Source: PGYR01 sp046290495 (GTDB lineage: Bacteria > Bacteroidota > Ignavibacteria > Kapaibacteriales > UBA2268). Taken from it: a DNA stretch of 64,000 nucleotides. The notes beneath the pieces were generated by a model. The model did no database searches. It was given only the letters and a program-made list of their open reading frames with translations, and was not told the origin of the DNA. Each line of letters begins with the position of its first letter. The stretch's first letter is position 1. Below, one piece after another: positions 25,815 through 34,310 of the stretch. Location: positions 1,240,001-1,304,000 of the forward strand of contig JBKAGT010000005.1 of the NCBI GenBank assembly GCA_046290495.1. Reading direction: 5' to 3'. Made by a program: the position numbers and the translations under genes.

Positions 25815-27017
25815 ATGGCAAAAAAAACTACAAAAAAAGCTGACACTAAGAAAAAAGCTTCAACAAAAAAGGCTAAAAAGGCTGCAATAGATAATTCTAT
25901 TGACCCTAAGTTGCTAAATCTATCTAAATATCCTGATTTAAATGACAAGAGATTGGCTCAGATTAGGTTTATGATAGAAGATCAAAAGCTAGATGCTATG
26001 ATAGTAACGTATATGCCTACTGTCAAGTATTTAACTAATTTCTCTGGTTCAAATGGTGCATTACTTGTTACTCCTGAAGAGCTACATTTCTTCACTGATG
26101 ACAGGTACGAAGAGTCTGTAAAGAATGATCTTTACGATTTGCCAAATATGAAAGTACACATTACTAGAGACTTGTGGCAGTATTTAGTTGATGCTCAGTT
26201 AATGACTAAGATTAAGAATCTTGGTTTTGAATCTGATAGAATAGCTTACACAGAAGCAGTTGATATTAGAAATGTTATTAGACCAGTTAAGTTCAAGCCA
26301 GCTCCTAAGGAAGTTGAGCCATTTACAATGCCAAAAGCTGACATGGAGTTAGAACACATCAAGGCTGCTTGTGAAATAGCTGAGAAAGTCTACGAAAAAA
26401 TGAAAAAGAAAGTAAAAGTAGGCATGACTGAAATAGAGCTACAAAGTGAACTTATCTATGAGTCTAGAAAACTTGGCTCAGAAGGTGAACCATTCAACCC
26501 AATCGTTTTGGCAGGTGAGAGAACTTCTATGCCGCACGGTAGACCATCGCATAGAAAAATCAAGAAAGGTGACTTAATCTTATTAGATTTCGGAACAAAA
26601 ATAAATGGTTTTGGTTGTGATATCACTCGTGTATTTGCAATTGGTAAAGCTACTAAAGAACAAGAAAAAGTTTACAAAATTCTTCATGAAGCGAAGACAA
26701 AAGCAATTGACAATATCAGACCTGGAATCAACGGTAAAATATTAGATGAGTATGCTAGAAAGCACATAGCTGACGCTGGCTACGGTGACAACTTCAAGCA
26801 CTCATTAGGTCACGGTATTGGAGTCGCTGCTCACGAAATGCCTATCATCACTTTCAGAAAAGAAGAAAATGTACCAGTTGGCGTAGTATTAGCTATCGAA
26901 CCAGGTATCTACTTTGAAGGTGATTGGGGAATGAGAATAGAAGACAATTACCACGTTACTTTTGATGGTGCTGTGAACTTTACTTCAGCTCCTGAGAAAT
27001 TAGAAGTAGTTAAATAA
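25815..27017 (+). CDS. Xaa-Pro aminopeptidase (M24 family) with Lys-rich leader
   Basis: A 400-residue M24 'pita-bread' metallopeptidase that removes N-terminal residues before proline. The five metal ligands are present: Asp258 and Asp269 (LLDFGTKINGFGCDITR), His333 (SLGHGIG), Glu362 (IEPGIY) and Glu376 (MRIEDNY). The creatinase N-domain covers about 40-165. An odd N-terminal tail precedes it: 11 of the first 22 residues are lysine, interspersed with Ala and Thr, resembling histone-like or ribosomal-protein tails. No later start could replace it without cutting the N-domain, because the next Met is at 53. Likely in one transcript with guaB and the following glycosyltransferase. Confidence 0.93.
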   Translation: MAKKTTKKADTKKKASTKKAKKAAIDNSIDPKLLNLSKYPDLNDKRLAQIRFMIEDQKLDAMIVTYMPTVKYLTNFSGSNGALLVTPEELHFFTDDRYEESVKNDLYDLPNMKVHITRDLWQYLVDAQLMTKIKNLGFESDRIAYTEAVDIRNVIRPVKFKPAPKEVEPFTMPKADMELEHIKAACEIAEKVYEKMKKKVKVGMTEIELQSELIYESRKLGSEGEPFNPIVLAGERTSMPHGRPSHRKIKKGDLILLDFGTKINGFGCDITRVFAIGKATKEQEKVYKILHEAKTKAIDNIRPGINGKILDEYARKHIADAGYGDNFKHSLGHGIGVAAHEMPIITFRKEENVPVGVVLAIEPGIYFEGDWGMRIEDNYHVTFDGAVNFTSAPEKLEVVK

Positions 27018-27040
27018 CTACAAGCAACAGAATAAAAATA

Positions 27041-28276
27041 ATGTCAGACCAAAAAGTTCTTGTTATTGCATATTACTTCCCACCTATGGGACTAAGTGGG
27101 GTGCAAAGGACTTTGAAGTTTGTAAAATATCTACCAGAATTCGGTTGGCAGCCAACAGTGCTAACAACCAATTCTGGTTCTTATTATGCGTATGATGATA
27201 CATTGTTGTCTGAAATAAATGATGACATCAAGATATTTAGGACTGACGAAAAACAAAAGAACAGCTTCAAATACCCATCCACTACTGTACAGAAAGTAGG
27301 CAGGTTTGTAAATGGACTTTTTCGCCAACCAGACAGTAGAATTGGCTGGAAAAAAAAGGCAATAGAGCTAGCTTCTAAAGTTACAGAAGAAGAAAGACCT
27401 GATGTAATTTTCTCAACGGCTCCTCCATTTACTAGCCACTTAGTTGCATCCGAATTATCAGAAAAATATGATATACCTATGGTTTTAGATTACAGAGACC
27501 AGTGGTATGGTAATCCTTTTAATTCTATGCCTACTATATTTCATAAGCATTATAACAAGAAGTTGGAAGAGAGTGTACTATACAAGTCAAAAAAGATAAT
27601 AGTAATCTCTCGCGAACAGAAAGAGAAGTTGTTAAAAACTTACAACTTACTAAAACATAATGACATTAGCATCGTCAGCCATGGATATGACAGGAAAGAT
27701 TTTGAAAATATCACTATAAATAGACCAGAAGATAAGTTTATAATTACTCATTCAGGTTTATTCCAAGACAACAGAAATCCTAAGCCTTTTTTTACGGCTT
27801 TTAAGAAATTAGCAGAAGAAAAAGGTAATAACGTACAATTACGGTTAGTGGGATTGATGAGAAAGAATCATCTACGTCTGATAAAATCATTGAAAATAGA
27901 AAAGTATGTTGAATTAGTTGGTAATGTTAGCCATTCAAAAGCAGTGGAATATTTACTAAACTCTGATATATTGTGGATACTTCAAAATGATGGAGTAAGG
28001 ACTCCTGGGAAGCTATACGAGTATTTCGGAGCAAAAAAGCCGATATTAGCAACTATGCCAAAGAGCTATATGCGTGATTTGGCAGTAGATTCGGGTATTG
28101 CTTTAACTGCTGACCCAAATGATAAAGAAGACATTTATAAGGCTTTATCTACTTACTATGAGCTTTGGGCAAATGGAGCTCTTCCTGATGGTAACGAGGA
28201 CTTTGTCTCTCAGTTTGACAGAAAAGAACTGACTAAGAATTTATCTGAAATATTAGCAACAACTACTATTTTATAG
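27041..28276 (+). CDS. Glycosyltransferase family 4 protein
   Basis: A 411-residue GT-B type glycosyltransferase. The N-terminal Rossmann half starts VLVIAYYFPPMGLSGVQR, typical of GT4 enzymes with an N-terminal acceptor domain. The donor half contains ITHSGLFQDNRNPKPFF, VELVGNVSHSKAVEYL and the sugar-nucleotide contact region TPGKLYEYFGAKKPILA near residues 327-343. It most likely transfers a sugar onto a surface polysaccharide or lipid-linked oligosaccharide at the inner membrane face; donor and acceptor are unknown. It follows the peptidase gene after 23 bases and is the last gene before a 72-base gap. Confidence 0.92.
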   Translation: MSDQKVLVIAYYFPPMGLSGVQRTLKFVKYLPEFGWQPTVLTTNSGSYYAYDDTLLSEINDDIKIFRTDEKQKNSFKYPSTTVQKVGRFVNGLFRQPDSRIGWKKKAIELASKVTEEERPDVIFSTAPPFTSHLVASELSEKYDIPMVLDYRDQWYGNPFNSMPTIFHKHYNKKLEESVLYKSKKIIVISREQKEKLLKTYNLLKHNDISIVSHGYDRKDFENITINRPEDKFIITHSGLFQDNRNPKPFFTAFKKLAEEKGNNVQLRLVGLMRKNHLRLIKSLKIEKYVELVGNVSHSKAVEYLLNSDILWILQNDGVRTPGKLYEYFGAKKPILATMPKSYMRDLAVDSGIALTADPNDKEDIYKALSTYYELWANGALPDGNEDFVSQFDRKELTKNLSEILATTTIL

Positions 28277-28348
28277 TAATATTTATTAATTTAGAGAAAG
28301 ACACAAATAATTATATTTTTTTAACATTTATATTGGAGGAATTTTTTT

Positions 28349-29269
28349 ATGAATATGATAAAAAGATTTTCATTATTAGCTGCTTTAGTAGCAGTTATGT
28401 TCGCATTTAACGCTTGTGAAGAGGACAGTACTGGTCCTTCTGAAAACGAAACACCAGGCGCACCAATCAACCTAATGGCTACTTCTGCAAATGAAACTAC
28501 TGTACATTTGATGTGGGATGCACCAGGTGATTTGGATGTAGATTTATTCCAAAACTATACAGTTACTTACTACCCACAAGGTACTGGTTCTGATAACGCT
28601 CCTGAAATGGATGCAGATATGGCTGGCGTAGCATTCCCAGTTGAGAATTTAGACACAGATAAAGTTTATACTTTTGAAGTAGTAACTAACTACACAAATG
28701 GCGAAACTTCTACTGTTGCTTCTATCGATTGGGCACCAGCTATGAGATTTGACATGGTATCTGCAGAGACTATCAAAGTATATGCTCATACTTCTTCTTT
28801 TGGAAGTGGACTTAAGTTGTATGATGACTTATTTATGGAGCCAGAACTAATGACTGTTGCTGGTATAGCAGATTGGAACTTAGCTTTAGATACAAAAACA
28901 ACTGGTGAAGTTAACTTTGGTTCAGCTTCTGTAACAACTTACACAGGTGCAGCTACTGCAATTATGTCTGCTGAGATCTCTTCTGTTCTTTATCCAGCTG
29001 ATGGTTTAAATGATAGATTTGAATCTGAATCACTAGAGAGCCAAACTTTCATTCAAAGAGTTGAAGATTTAGCTGCTGTTTCTTCTGGTCAGAAAGCTGG
29101 TGTTGTAATGTATGCAAGAGTTCCAAATGGTGATGATTACAATTACGCAAAGCTATTTATAAAAAGCAATGGTAATGGTGGTTTCTTACAAGGTACTGGC
29201 GATGACCAATACATTGAAGTAACTATTTCGTACCAAGCTAATGCTAATTTCCCTTACGCTAAGAAGTAA
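28349..29269 (+). CDS. Lipoprotein with fibronectin type III domain
   Basis: The 306-residue product has a lipoprotein signal ending at Cys23 (AFNAC) and an acidic linker EEDSTGPSENE. A fibronectin type III domain spans about 37-130 (PGAPINLMATSANETTVHLMWDAP to TVASIDWAP). A C-terminal beta-rich domain of about 170 residues is unrecognised. An AGGAGGA-type ribosome site (TTGGAGGAAT) precedes the ATG, indicating high expression. Two small exported proteins follow on the same strand within 22 and 11 bases, so the three form an operon that ends in a strong terminator. Confidence 0.85.
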   Translation: MNMIKRFSLLAALVAVMFAFNACEEDSTGPSENETPGAPINLMATSANETTVHLMWDAPGDLDVDLFQNYTVTYYPQGTGSDNAPEMDADMAGVAFPVENLDTDKVYTFEVVTNYTNGETSTVASIDWAPAMRFDMVSAETIKVYAHTSSFGSGLKLYDDLFMEPELMTVAGIADWNLALDTKTTGEVNFGSASVTTYTGAATAIMSAEISSVLYPADGLNDRFESESLESQTFIQRVEDLAAVSSGQKAGVVMYARVPNGDDYNYAKLFIKSNGNGGFLQGTGDDQYIEVTISYQANANFPYAKK

Positions 29270-29290
29270 TAATAAATAGGTAAAATAATT

Positions 29291-29638
29291 ATGAGAAAAT
29301 TATTCGTAGCAATATTGGTATCAGTATCTTTAGTAGGTCTAGCACTTACTCAAGTTGATATCAATGCACAATCGGGAATCAGTGGAAAGACGGTTAGTCT
29401 TACTTCTGAGGTGTTAGGTCAAGATGGTGGCGTAGATATAAATAGAGCTAAAGAATTATATACAGCAGGGCAACCGCTTGTGTTTAATTCGAATGGTAAG
29501 CTTTATTACGTATTGAATGCAGCTGGTAACATAGATGCAAAAAACTTAATACGTAACGCTGGTAAAAAAGTAACCATAGAAGGTAATGTAAAAACTTCTA
29601 ATGGTGTAAGTTATATAATCGCAACATCATATAAGTAA
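29291..29638 (+). CDS. Small exported protein, paralogue of the next gene
   Basis: 115 residues with signal peptide (MRKLFVAILVSVSLVGLAL). The mature domain (about 30-115) runs GKTVSLTSEVLG, NRAKELYTAGQPLVFNSNGKLYYVLNAAGN, GKKVTIEGNVKTSNGVSYIIATSY. The same pattern recurs in the C-terminal part of the following lipoprotein (KVVKLTDAITG, LVMAGQYVGFLSNGQFYMVYNAAGN, SVTIQGKVKKVGGMSVIMATDV), so they are tandem paralogues. The strand pattern suggests an OB-like small barrel, but I recognise no named family. Likely periplasmic. Confidence 0.75.
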   Translation: MRKLFVAILVSVSLVGLALTQVDINAQSGISGKTVSLTSEVLGQDGGVDINRAKELYTAGQPLVFNSNGKLYYVLNAAGNIDAKNLIRNAGKKVTIEGNVKTSNGVSYIIATSYK

Positions 29639-29648
29639 GGAGTAAAAG

Positions 29649-30182
29649 ATGAAAAATATACTATTAGTACTATTGCTATCTGGTTTACTACTAGCTTGTG
29701 GTGGCAACGAAAACAATGATGAGCCAGAAAAATCTTTATCTGAACAAGTTGAAGATGCGGCTAATGACGTAGCTGAAGGCGCTGAAGAAGCAGCAAATGA
29801 CGTTGCCGAGGGTGCTGAAGACGCAGCAAACGACGTAGCTGAAGGTGCTGAAGACGCAACTGACAAAGTAAAAGAGAAAGTTGGTGATGCAACTACCGAA
29901 TTCACTAAAGGAGGATGGACTGGTAAGGTTGTAAAATTAACTGATGCAATTACTGGCAACTATGAGTCATTAAATGCTGGTAGAGTTAAAGAATTAGTAA
30001 TGGCTGGCCAATATGTTGGCTTCCTTTCTAATGGTCAATTCTACATGGTTTACAATGCGGCTGGTAACTACGACTGGAAAAACTTAGCTCGTGTAGCTGG
30101 TCAAGAATCAGTTACTATACAAGGTAAAGTTAAGAAAGTTGGTGGTATGTCAGTAATCATGGCTACTGATGTAGCTAGCTAA
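29649..30182 (+). CDS. Lipoprotein with 11-residue repeats and a shared small domain
   Basis: A 177-residue lipoprotein (Cys17 in LLLACGG). Residues of about 33-80 are three and a half near-perfect 11-residue repeats of the EDAANDVAEGA type, which predict an amphipathic helix or coiled coil like that of YtxH/late-embryogenesis-type stress proteins. Residues 90-177 are the same small domain as in the preceding gene. The strand and helix pairing suggests a membrane-anchored domain on a helical stalk. It is the last gene of the three-gene lipoprotein operon, followed by a terminator at 30213-30244. Confidence 0.8.
   Translation: MKNILLVLLLSGLLLACGGNENNDEPEKSLSEQVEDAANDVAEGAEEAANDVAEGAEDAANDVAEGAEDATDKVKEKVGDATTEFTKGGWTGKVVKLTDAITGNYESLNAGRVKELVMAGQYVGFLSNGQFYMVYNAAGNYDWKNLARVAGQESVTIQGKVKKVGGMSVIMATDVAS
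29751..29849 (+). repeat. Three 33-base in-frame tandem repeats
   Basis: Units 29751-29783, 29784-29816 and 29817-29849 encode 11-residue repeats (E-D/E-A-A-N-D-V-A-E-G-A); a partial fourth follows. Third-codon-position differences show they are not very recent, yet copy number could vary between strains. Confidence 0.85.
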
Positions 30183-30207
30183 TTTGGCATAATCATAATA
30201 GATTATT

Positions 30208-31485
30208 CTATGAGCCACTCATATTATTTGAGTGGCTTTTTTTTGTTCTTCTTTTAACTATCCAAAGTAATACAAACAACCCTGACCACTGCAGAAATCC
30301 AACTACCCTAGGAACAAGCTCTGAATGTGCAGGAAATAAATTCAAATAAGGGAAGCTATTACCTATTGGCATTAGTAACATATCAGTAGAATTAATTGCA
30401 CTTGGGTAATCTGGTATGATAAACAAATATCGCTGAGCAATGAACTGAGCTATTAGTACAAGACCTAAGAACAATTTATAATTCTGTTCTATATTAACTC
30501 TATCCATAACAAATGCTATTGCTGTAAACAATATTGGAAATCCCCAATATGCTAATCGAGATGTATCAGCTCCACCAACAAGTGATAGTACCAGAATAAT
30601 TATAAGAAAATTTGCTAAAATAGGATTTGTCTTTATAAACTGTTTTGTTTCAGATAGGAAAAGTATCGGTATAAAAATCACAGCCCCATAAGCAACTACC
30701 CAAGAATGAATAAAGGTTAGCATTGCCTTGGTGAATAGTGTTCCAATAGCTGCGTTATAAAACTTGTATGAGTTAGAGGGTTCTACCACAAAACGAACAA
30801 TGATCATAGTCGCAAGCCCTGCAAGTAGAGGCAAAAAAACGCCGACTCTAAATACTTTTCTATTAGACTTCCAATTTGCCTTGGTTGTTTTTATATCTAG
30901 TAATCTGATGCCAAATGATTTCAATATTAACAGCAGTGCCGGGATAGCAACTATCTCACGTACGAAAATACCGATGAATGTTAGAGAGGAAATCACAACA
31001 ATATCTGTTTTTGATATAGTCTCCTTCAACAAGAAAAAAAACAATATAAGTATAAAAGTAATTGCAAGTGCATCTACTTGAACTGGGTAGAAGCTACCAA
31101 AACGGAAATAATTATGCCATTGGGTTATGAATAGGAATGTGAGTAAGTAGATTATCCATTTCTTATTTGTATATCTCGCGAGAAGTAATGCTAGTAGAAT
31201 TGCATTCAATATGTTGAAGAGCCAATTTAGGTAAAGGAACCCACTTTGTATATCATTAGGACTGAATAAAGAAACTAAGTACGGCATTCCTACTCTATAG
31301 ACAAAAGGTGCTTTTGTGCTGACTTTTTCACCATCTACAAAGTCTTGTGCAATTTTGCTGTATTTTACTCCATCCCAGCCAAGACCATCATTATAACTGA
31401 TTTGAGGTTGAACCTGGTGTGAGATGAAGATAGTTGCAACAGATACGATAAGAGCAAATAGTACATAACTGAAATTCTTATTCAT
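30208..31485 (-). CDS. GT-C-like multi-pass membrane protein
   Basis: A 425-residue integral membrane protein with about ten helices. After the first helix comes a periplasmic loop with DGLGWDGVKYSKIAQDF and APFVYRVGMPYLVSL. That layout (an acidic Asp-containing first loop) is typical of GT-C glycosyltransferases using lipid-phosphate sugars, although I cannot name the family. It lies 33 bases downstream of a nucleotide-sugar dehydrogenase on the same strand, consistent with polysaccharide or glycolipid synthesis. The last eleven codons (from KKSHSNNMSGS) are encoded within the terminator hairpin of the convergent operon. Confidence 0.65.
   Translation of the reverse strand: MNKNFSYVLFALIVSVATIFISHQVQPQISYNDGLGWDGVKYSKIAQDFVDGEKVSTKAPFVYRVGMPYLVSLFSPNDIQSGFLYLNWLFNILNAILLALLLARYTNKKWIIYLLTFLFITQWHNYFRFGSFYPVQVDALAITFILILFFFLLKETISKTDIVVISSLTFIGIFVREIVAIPALLLILKSFGIRLLDIKTTKANWKSNRKVFRVGVFLPLLAGLATMIIVRFVVEPSNSYKFYNAAIGTLFTKAMLTFIHSWVVAYGAVIFIPILFLSETKQFIKTNPILANFLIIILVLSLVGGADTSRLAYWGFPILFTAIAFVMDRVNIEQNYKLFLGLVLIAQFIAQRYLFIIPDYPSAINSTDMLLMPIGNSFPYLNLFPAHSELVPRVVGFLQWSGLFVLLWIVKRRTKKSHSNNMSGS
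30213..30244 (+). terminator. Terminator of the lipoprotein operon, inside the convergent CDS end
   Basis: AGCCACTCA, loop, TGAGTGGCT followed by eight T. Perfect 9-base stem, 30 bases after the 177-residue lipoprotein stop. It overlaps the last codons of the leftward membrane-protein gene (stop 30208-30210). Confidence 0.92.
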
Positions 31486-31518
31486 TGCTCTTCCTTGTTG
31501 TTATTAAATTATACTAAT

Positions 31519-32790
31519 CTACCTGCCAATACCCTTATAAGCAACGTCACTTCCTTCGAAGCTATTTTTATCTAAACAGTTCTTGCCATCTACAAGCACT
31601 TTCACACCAAGTTCATTTAACTTATCTGCAGTCAAACTCTTGAACTCCTTGTGGTCAGTAGCAAGGACAACAGCAAAAGAACCACTCAGTGCGTTTTCCA
31701 GACTGTCAGTAGTTGACATGTCTGGGAAGAATGGATCATATATAGATAGCTCTGCACCACGCTTCTGCAATTCTTTTATCATAGTAGTAGATGGGCTTTG
31801 TCTCAAATCACCTACATTCGCTTTGTATGACAATCCTAATAAAGTTACTTTTGTACCTTTGATAGATTTACTAAAGTTATTCAGCTCTTCAGAAAGTAGA
31901 TTAATAGTGTAGTGAGGCATTGAGTTATTTATCTCACGCGCTAACTTCAAGAACTTATGATCAAATCCACTTTGCTTTGCTCTTTCTATCAAATAATATG
32001 GGTCAACTGGGATACAGTGCCCACCAACACCACAGCTCGGATAGTGTGCCATGAATGCAAATGGTTTGTTAGAAGCAGCATCAATCACCGTCTTCAAGTC
32101 AATATCCAACACATCAAAAGATTTAGCAAGCTCATTTACAAATGCAATATTAATATCCCTGAAAGTATTTTCAATTATCTTAGTCGCTTCTGTAGTTTTC
32201 AGATTCGGCATTTCATTAATCTCAGCAGATATGAACTCACGGTACAAATCAGCAACTACTTTCGTTGCTTGAGCAGACGTAGAGCCAATATTCCTAGGAA
32301 TATTATATACATTCCACTTTGGGTCACCTGGATTTATTCGCTCTGGGCAGTGAGCCAAATCAAAATCAACACCAGCCTTCATACCTGTCTTTTCTTCAAC
32401 AAGTGGTATCAACACCTCGTCGCAAACACCAGGGTTAATAGTAGACTCTACGATAATTATGTTCCCCTTCCCTAAGTGGTTGCACACTTCTGTAATTGCA
32501 GATTTAACAGGTGTCAAATCTGGTGTATAATCATCCAACACAGGAGTTGGTACACAAACGATGAACACATCTGTCGATGCTAATTTACTAGATTCACTAG
32601 TCGCATCCAGTGTTATCTCTTTTAGGTCTTTTTCACATTGCTCATCATCTATTGGGCTGTTTCCAGCGATTATAGAGTTCACCTTGGTCTCATCTATATC
32701 AAAACCAAGCACACTGTGATTTGTTAATTTTGTTATGGCTGCGGCAAGTGGCAATCCCACATAGCCCAACCCTAATACAGCTATTTTCAT
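31519..32790 (-). CDS. Nucleotide-sugar dehydrogenase (UDP-ManNAc/UDP-Glc dehydrogenase family)
   Basis: The 423-residue enzyme performs the two-step NAD-dependent oxidation of a UDP-sugar to its uronic acid for surface polysaccharide. It has the Rossmann start MKIAVLGLGYVGLPLA (GLGYVG at 7-12), catalytic Cys259 in GGHCIPVDPYY and a C-terminal UDP-binding domain beginning near LGLSYKANVGDLRQSP. The GGHCIPVDPYY form is closer to the WecC/VI-polysaccharide (UDP-N-acetylhexosamine dehydrogenase) branch than to UDP-glucose dehydrogenase (GGxCxPKD), so the N-acetyl substrate is favoured but not proven. Upstream of the GT-C-like gene in the same transcript. Confidence 0.93.
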   Translation of the reverse strand: MKIAVLGLGYVGLPLAAAITKLTNHSVLGFDIDETKVNSIIAGNSPIDDEQCEKDLKEITLDATSESSKLASTDVFIVCVPTPVLDDYTPDLTPVKSAITEVCNHLGKGNIIIVESTINPGVCDEVLIPLVEEKTGMKAGVDFDLAHCPERINPGDPKWNVYNIPRNIGSTSAQATKVVADLYREFISAEINEMPNLKTTEATKIIENTFRDINIAFVNELAKSFDVLDIDLKTVIDAASNKPFAFMAHYPSCGVGGHCIPVDPYYLIERAKQSGFDHKFLKLAREINNSMPHYTINLLSEELNNFSKSIKGTKVTLLGLSYKANVGDLRQSPSTTMIKELQKRGAELSIYDPFFPDMSTTDSLENALSGSFAVVLATDHKEFKSLTADKLNELGVKVLVDGKNCLDKNSFEGSDVAYKGIGR

Positions 32791-32890
32791 TCTTATTTTC
32801 TATATCTCAAATTTTTAGAGTACTAAAATAAGTATAATTATGATAATATGCAGAAATCTATATTTTTGTGGAATTTCAACTTAAAACTCG

Positions 32891-32994
32891 GTCATTCTGA
32901 ACGAAGTGCCTGTACTGAGCGATAAGCCGAAGTGAAGAATCTAGGTAGAATATTACCTAGACTCTTCGCTCTATTTCATTTCGCTCTGAGTGAC
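32891..32994. repeat. Imperfect 104-base inverted repeat, dispersed-element-like
   Basis: The outer arms GTCATTCTGAACGAAGTG and CATTTCGCTCTGAGTGAC pair imperfectly. The inner arms GAAGAATCTAGGTA and TACCTAGACTCTTC pair at 13 of 14 positions. A 22-base insertion unbalances the left side. The words 'GTCATTCTGAACGAAGTG...GAAGAATCT' belong to an intergenic repeat type common in bacterial genomes. It fills most of the 299-base gap upstream of the SIR2 gene; the rest of the gap is AT-rich with nothing recognised. Confidence 0.7.
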
Positions 32995-33089
32995 AAGAAT
33001 TATTAACTCCCTAATTTATTAAATTTTATTTTAGATACAGAAATTGGTATTTTCACATTATTAAATTGATTAAATATCAATCGTTCAAT

Positions 33090-34310
33090 ATGATAGAAAA
33101 GAATAGTATAAGTCTCTTACTTGGGGCTGGTGCGTCCGTAAAATTTAATGCACCTACGGTTTCAGTTTTAAATGATTTTATTTTTAAAAACTCTTATAAC
33201 AGTTATGATTGGGAAAATAGTCGATATATACCTAAAAAAAGACTTATCAGAGAAAATACTAGTTTTACAAGTGAAGAATTCTCTTCAGAGAAATTCCCAT
33301 TAGATAAAATAGAAAACCTATTGTTGGATTTATACCAATATTTAAGGGAAGTAAATAAAGCATTAAACTATGAAGATGTCCTAGGGTTAGTTAGATATTA
33401 TAGTACATATTTGGATAAAGGAGATATATCACTAGGTTTTGGTGATATTAAACTAATTAAGGAATTTGTATTTTCTAAATTGGAAACTAAGTTAGTTGAT
33501 AAGAAAATAGCTTTTATTTTAAAAAAAATGGAAATAATAATACTAGCTAGGTTTCATCTTTATTTTGAAGAAAAATTAGAAAAATATAGCAAGGGTGATC
33601 TAAGATTAATTGAAGAACTCATAAACGAAAAACACTGTAAAAGTATAATAACTTTGAATAATGATTGCATTATTGAAGAGCTATTTGAAATGAATAAAAT
33701 AAAGTATAATGATGGATTTGATAACAAATTTGAAATTATTAATGATTTTGATTCATACACTTATTTCTATAAGTACGATGCTTCAAAAGTTAATTTTTTT
33801 AAGTTACATGGCTCATTCAATTATCTAACATACTTTGCTCCAGGAAATGAAGTTAGTAGAAGTTATACTTTAAAATGTGATTACACAGAAATTGTCTCCG
33901 TGTGGGCATTAGCACAAAAAGCCAACATCGAGAGAAAGGAATTAATTTTTCATATGCCAAAAATAATTGCTGGAAGTTTATCAAAAGAACAAGAATACTC
34001 TCAAGATTATTACTTTAACGTGATTAGAGATTCTACAATTGAATTAGGAAAAACTAATGTTCTAATTGTTATTGGATATAGCTTTGGAGACGATGGAGTA
34101 AATAAACTAATAAATAATTGGATAAACTTAGATACAGAAAATCAATTATTTATCATTGACCCCTATCTTGATTTTAATTACGGAACTTTAGCGACATGGA
34201 GTAAGTCTGAAAATTTAGAAAATCGAATACATTTAATAAATCGTAAAGTAGAAAATGTTAGTTACAATGATCTGATTAATTTTATTAAAGAAAAGAAGAG
34301 AGTCCTATGA
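33090..34310 (+). CDS. SIR2-domain protein, candidate NAD-consuming effector
   Basis: The 406-residue protein has all core SIR2-like motifs: LLLGAGASVKF (GAGAS 12-16, NAD-binding), SIITLNNDCIIEELF (catalytic Asn/Asp), FFKLHGSFNYL (catalytic His) and VIGYSFGDDGVNKLI near 340-354. ATG 33090 is chosen over the longer TTG frame at 33066 because GAGAS follows at once. No zinc ribbon is present, so it is not a sirtuin deacetylase. Such stand-alone SIR2_2 proteins are often NADases of anti-phage systems. The 3' end overlaps a lipoprotein gene by 4 bases (ATGA), so the two are coupled. Very AT-rich and flanked by repeat debris: an accessory cassette. Confidence 0.85.
   Translation: MIEKNSISLLLGAGASVKFNAPTVSVLNDFIFKNSYNSYDWENSRYIPKKRLIRENTSFTSEEFSSEKFPLDKIENLLLDLYQYLREVNKALNYEDVLGLVRYYSTYLDKGDISLGFGDIKLIKEFVFSKLETKLVDKKIAFILKKMEIIILARFHLYFEEKLEKYSKGDLRLIEELINEKHCKSIITLNNDCIIEELFEMNKIKYNDGFDNKFEIINDFDSYTYFYKYDASKVNFFKLHGSFNYLTYFAPGNEVSRSYTLKCDYTEIVSVWALAQKANIERKELIFHMPKIIAGSLSKEQEYSQDYYFNVIRDSTIELGKTNVLIVIGYSFGDDGVNKLINNWINLDTENQLFIIDPYLDFNYGTLATWSKSENLENRIHLINRKVENVSYNDLINFIKEKKRVL

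Noticed and set aside
33090..34310. Sirtuin protein deacetylase
   Set aside because: No zinc-binding cysteines; motif set fits SIR2_2 NADase-like proteins instead.
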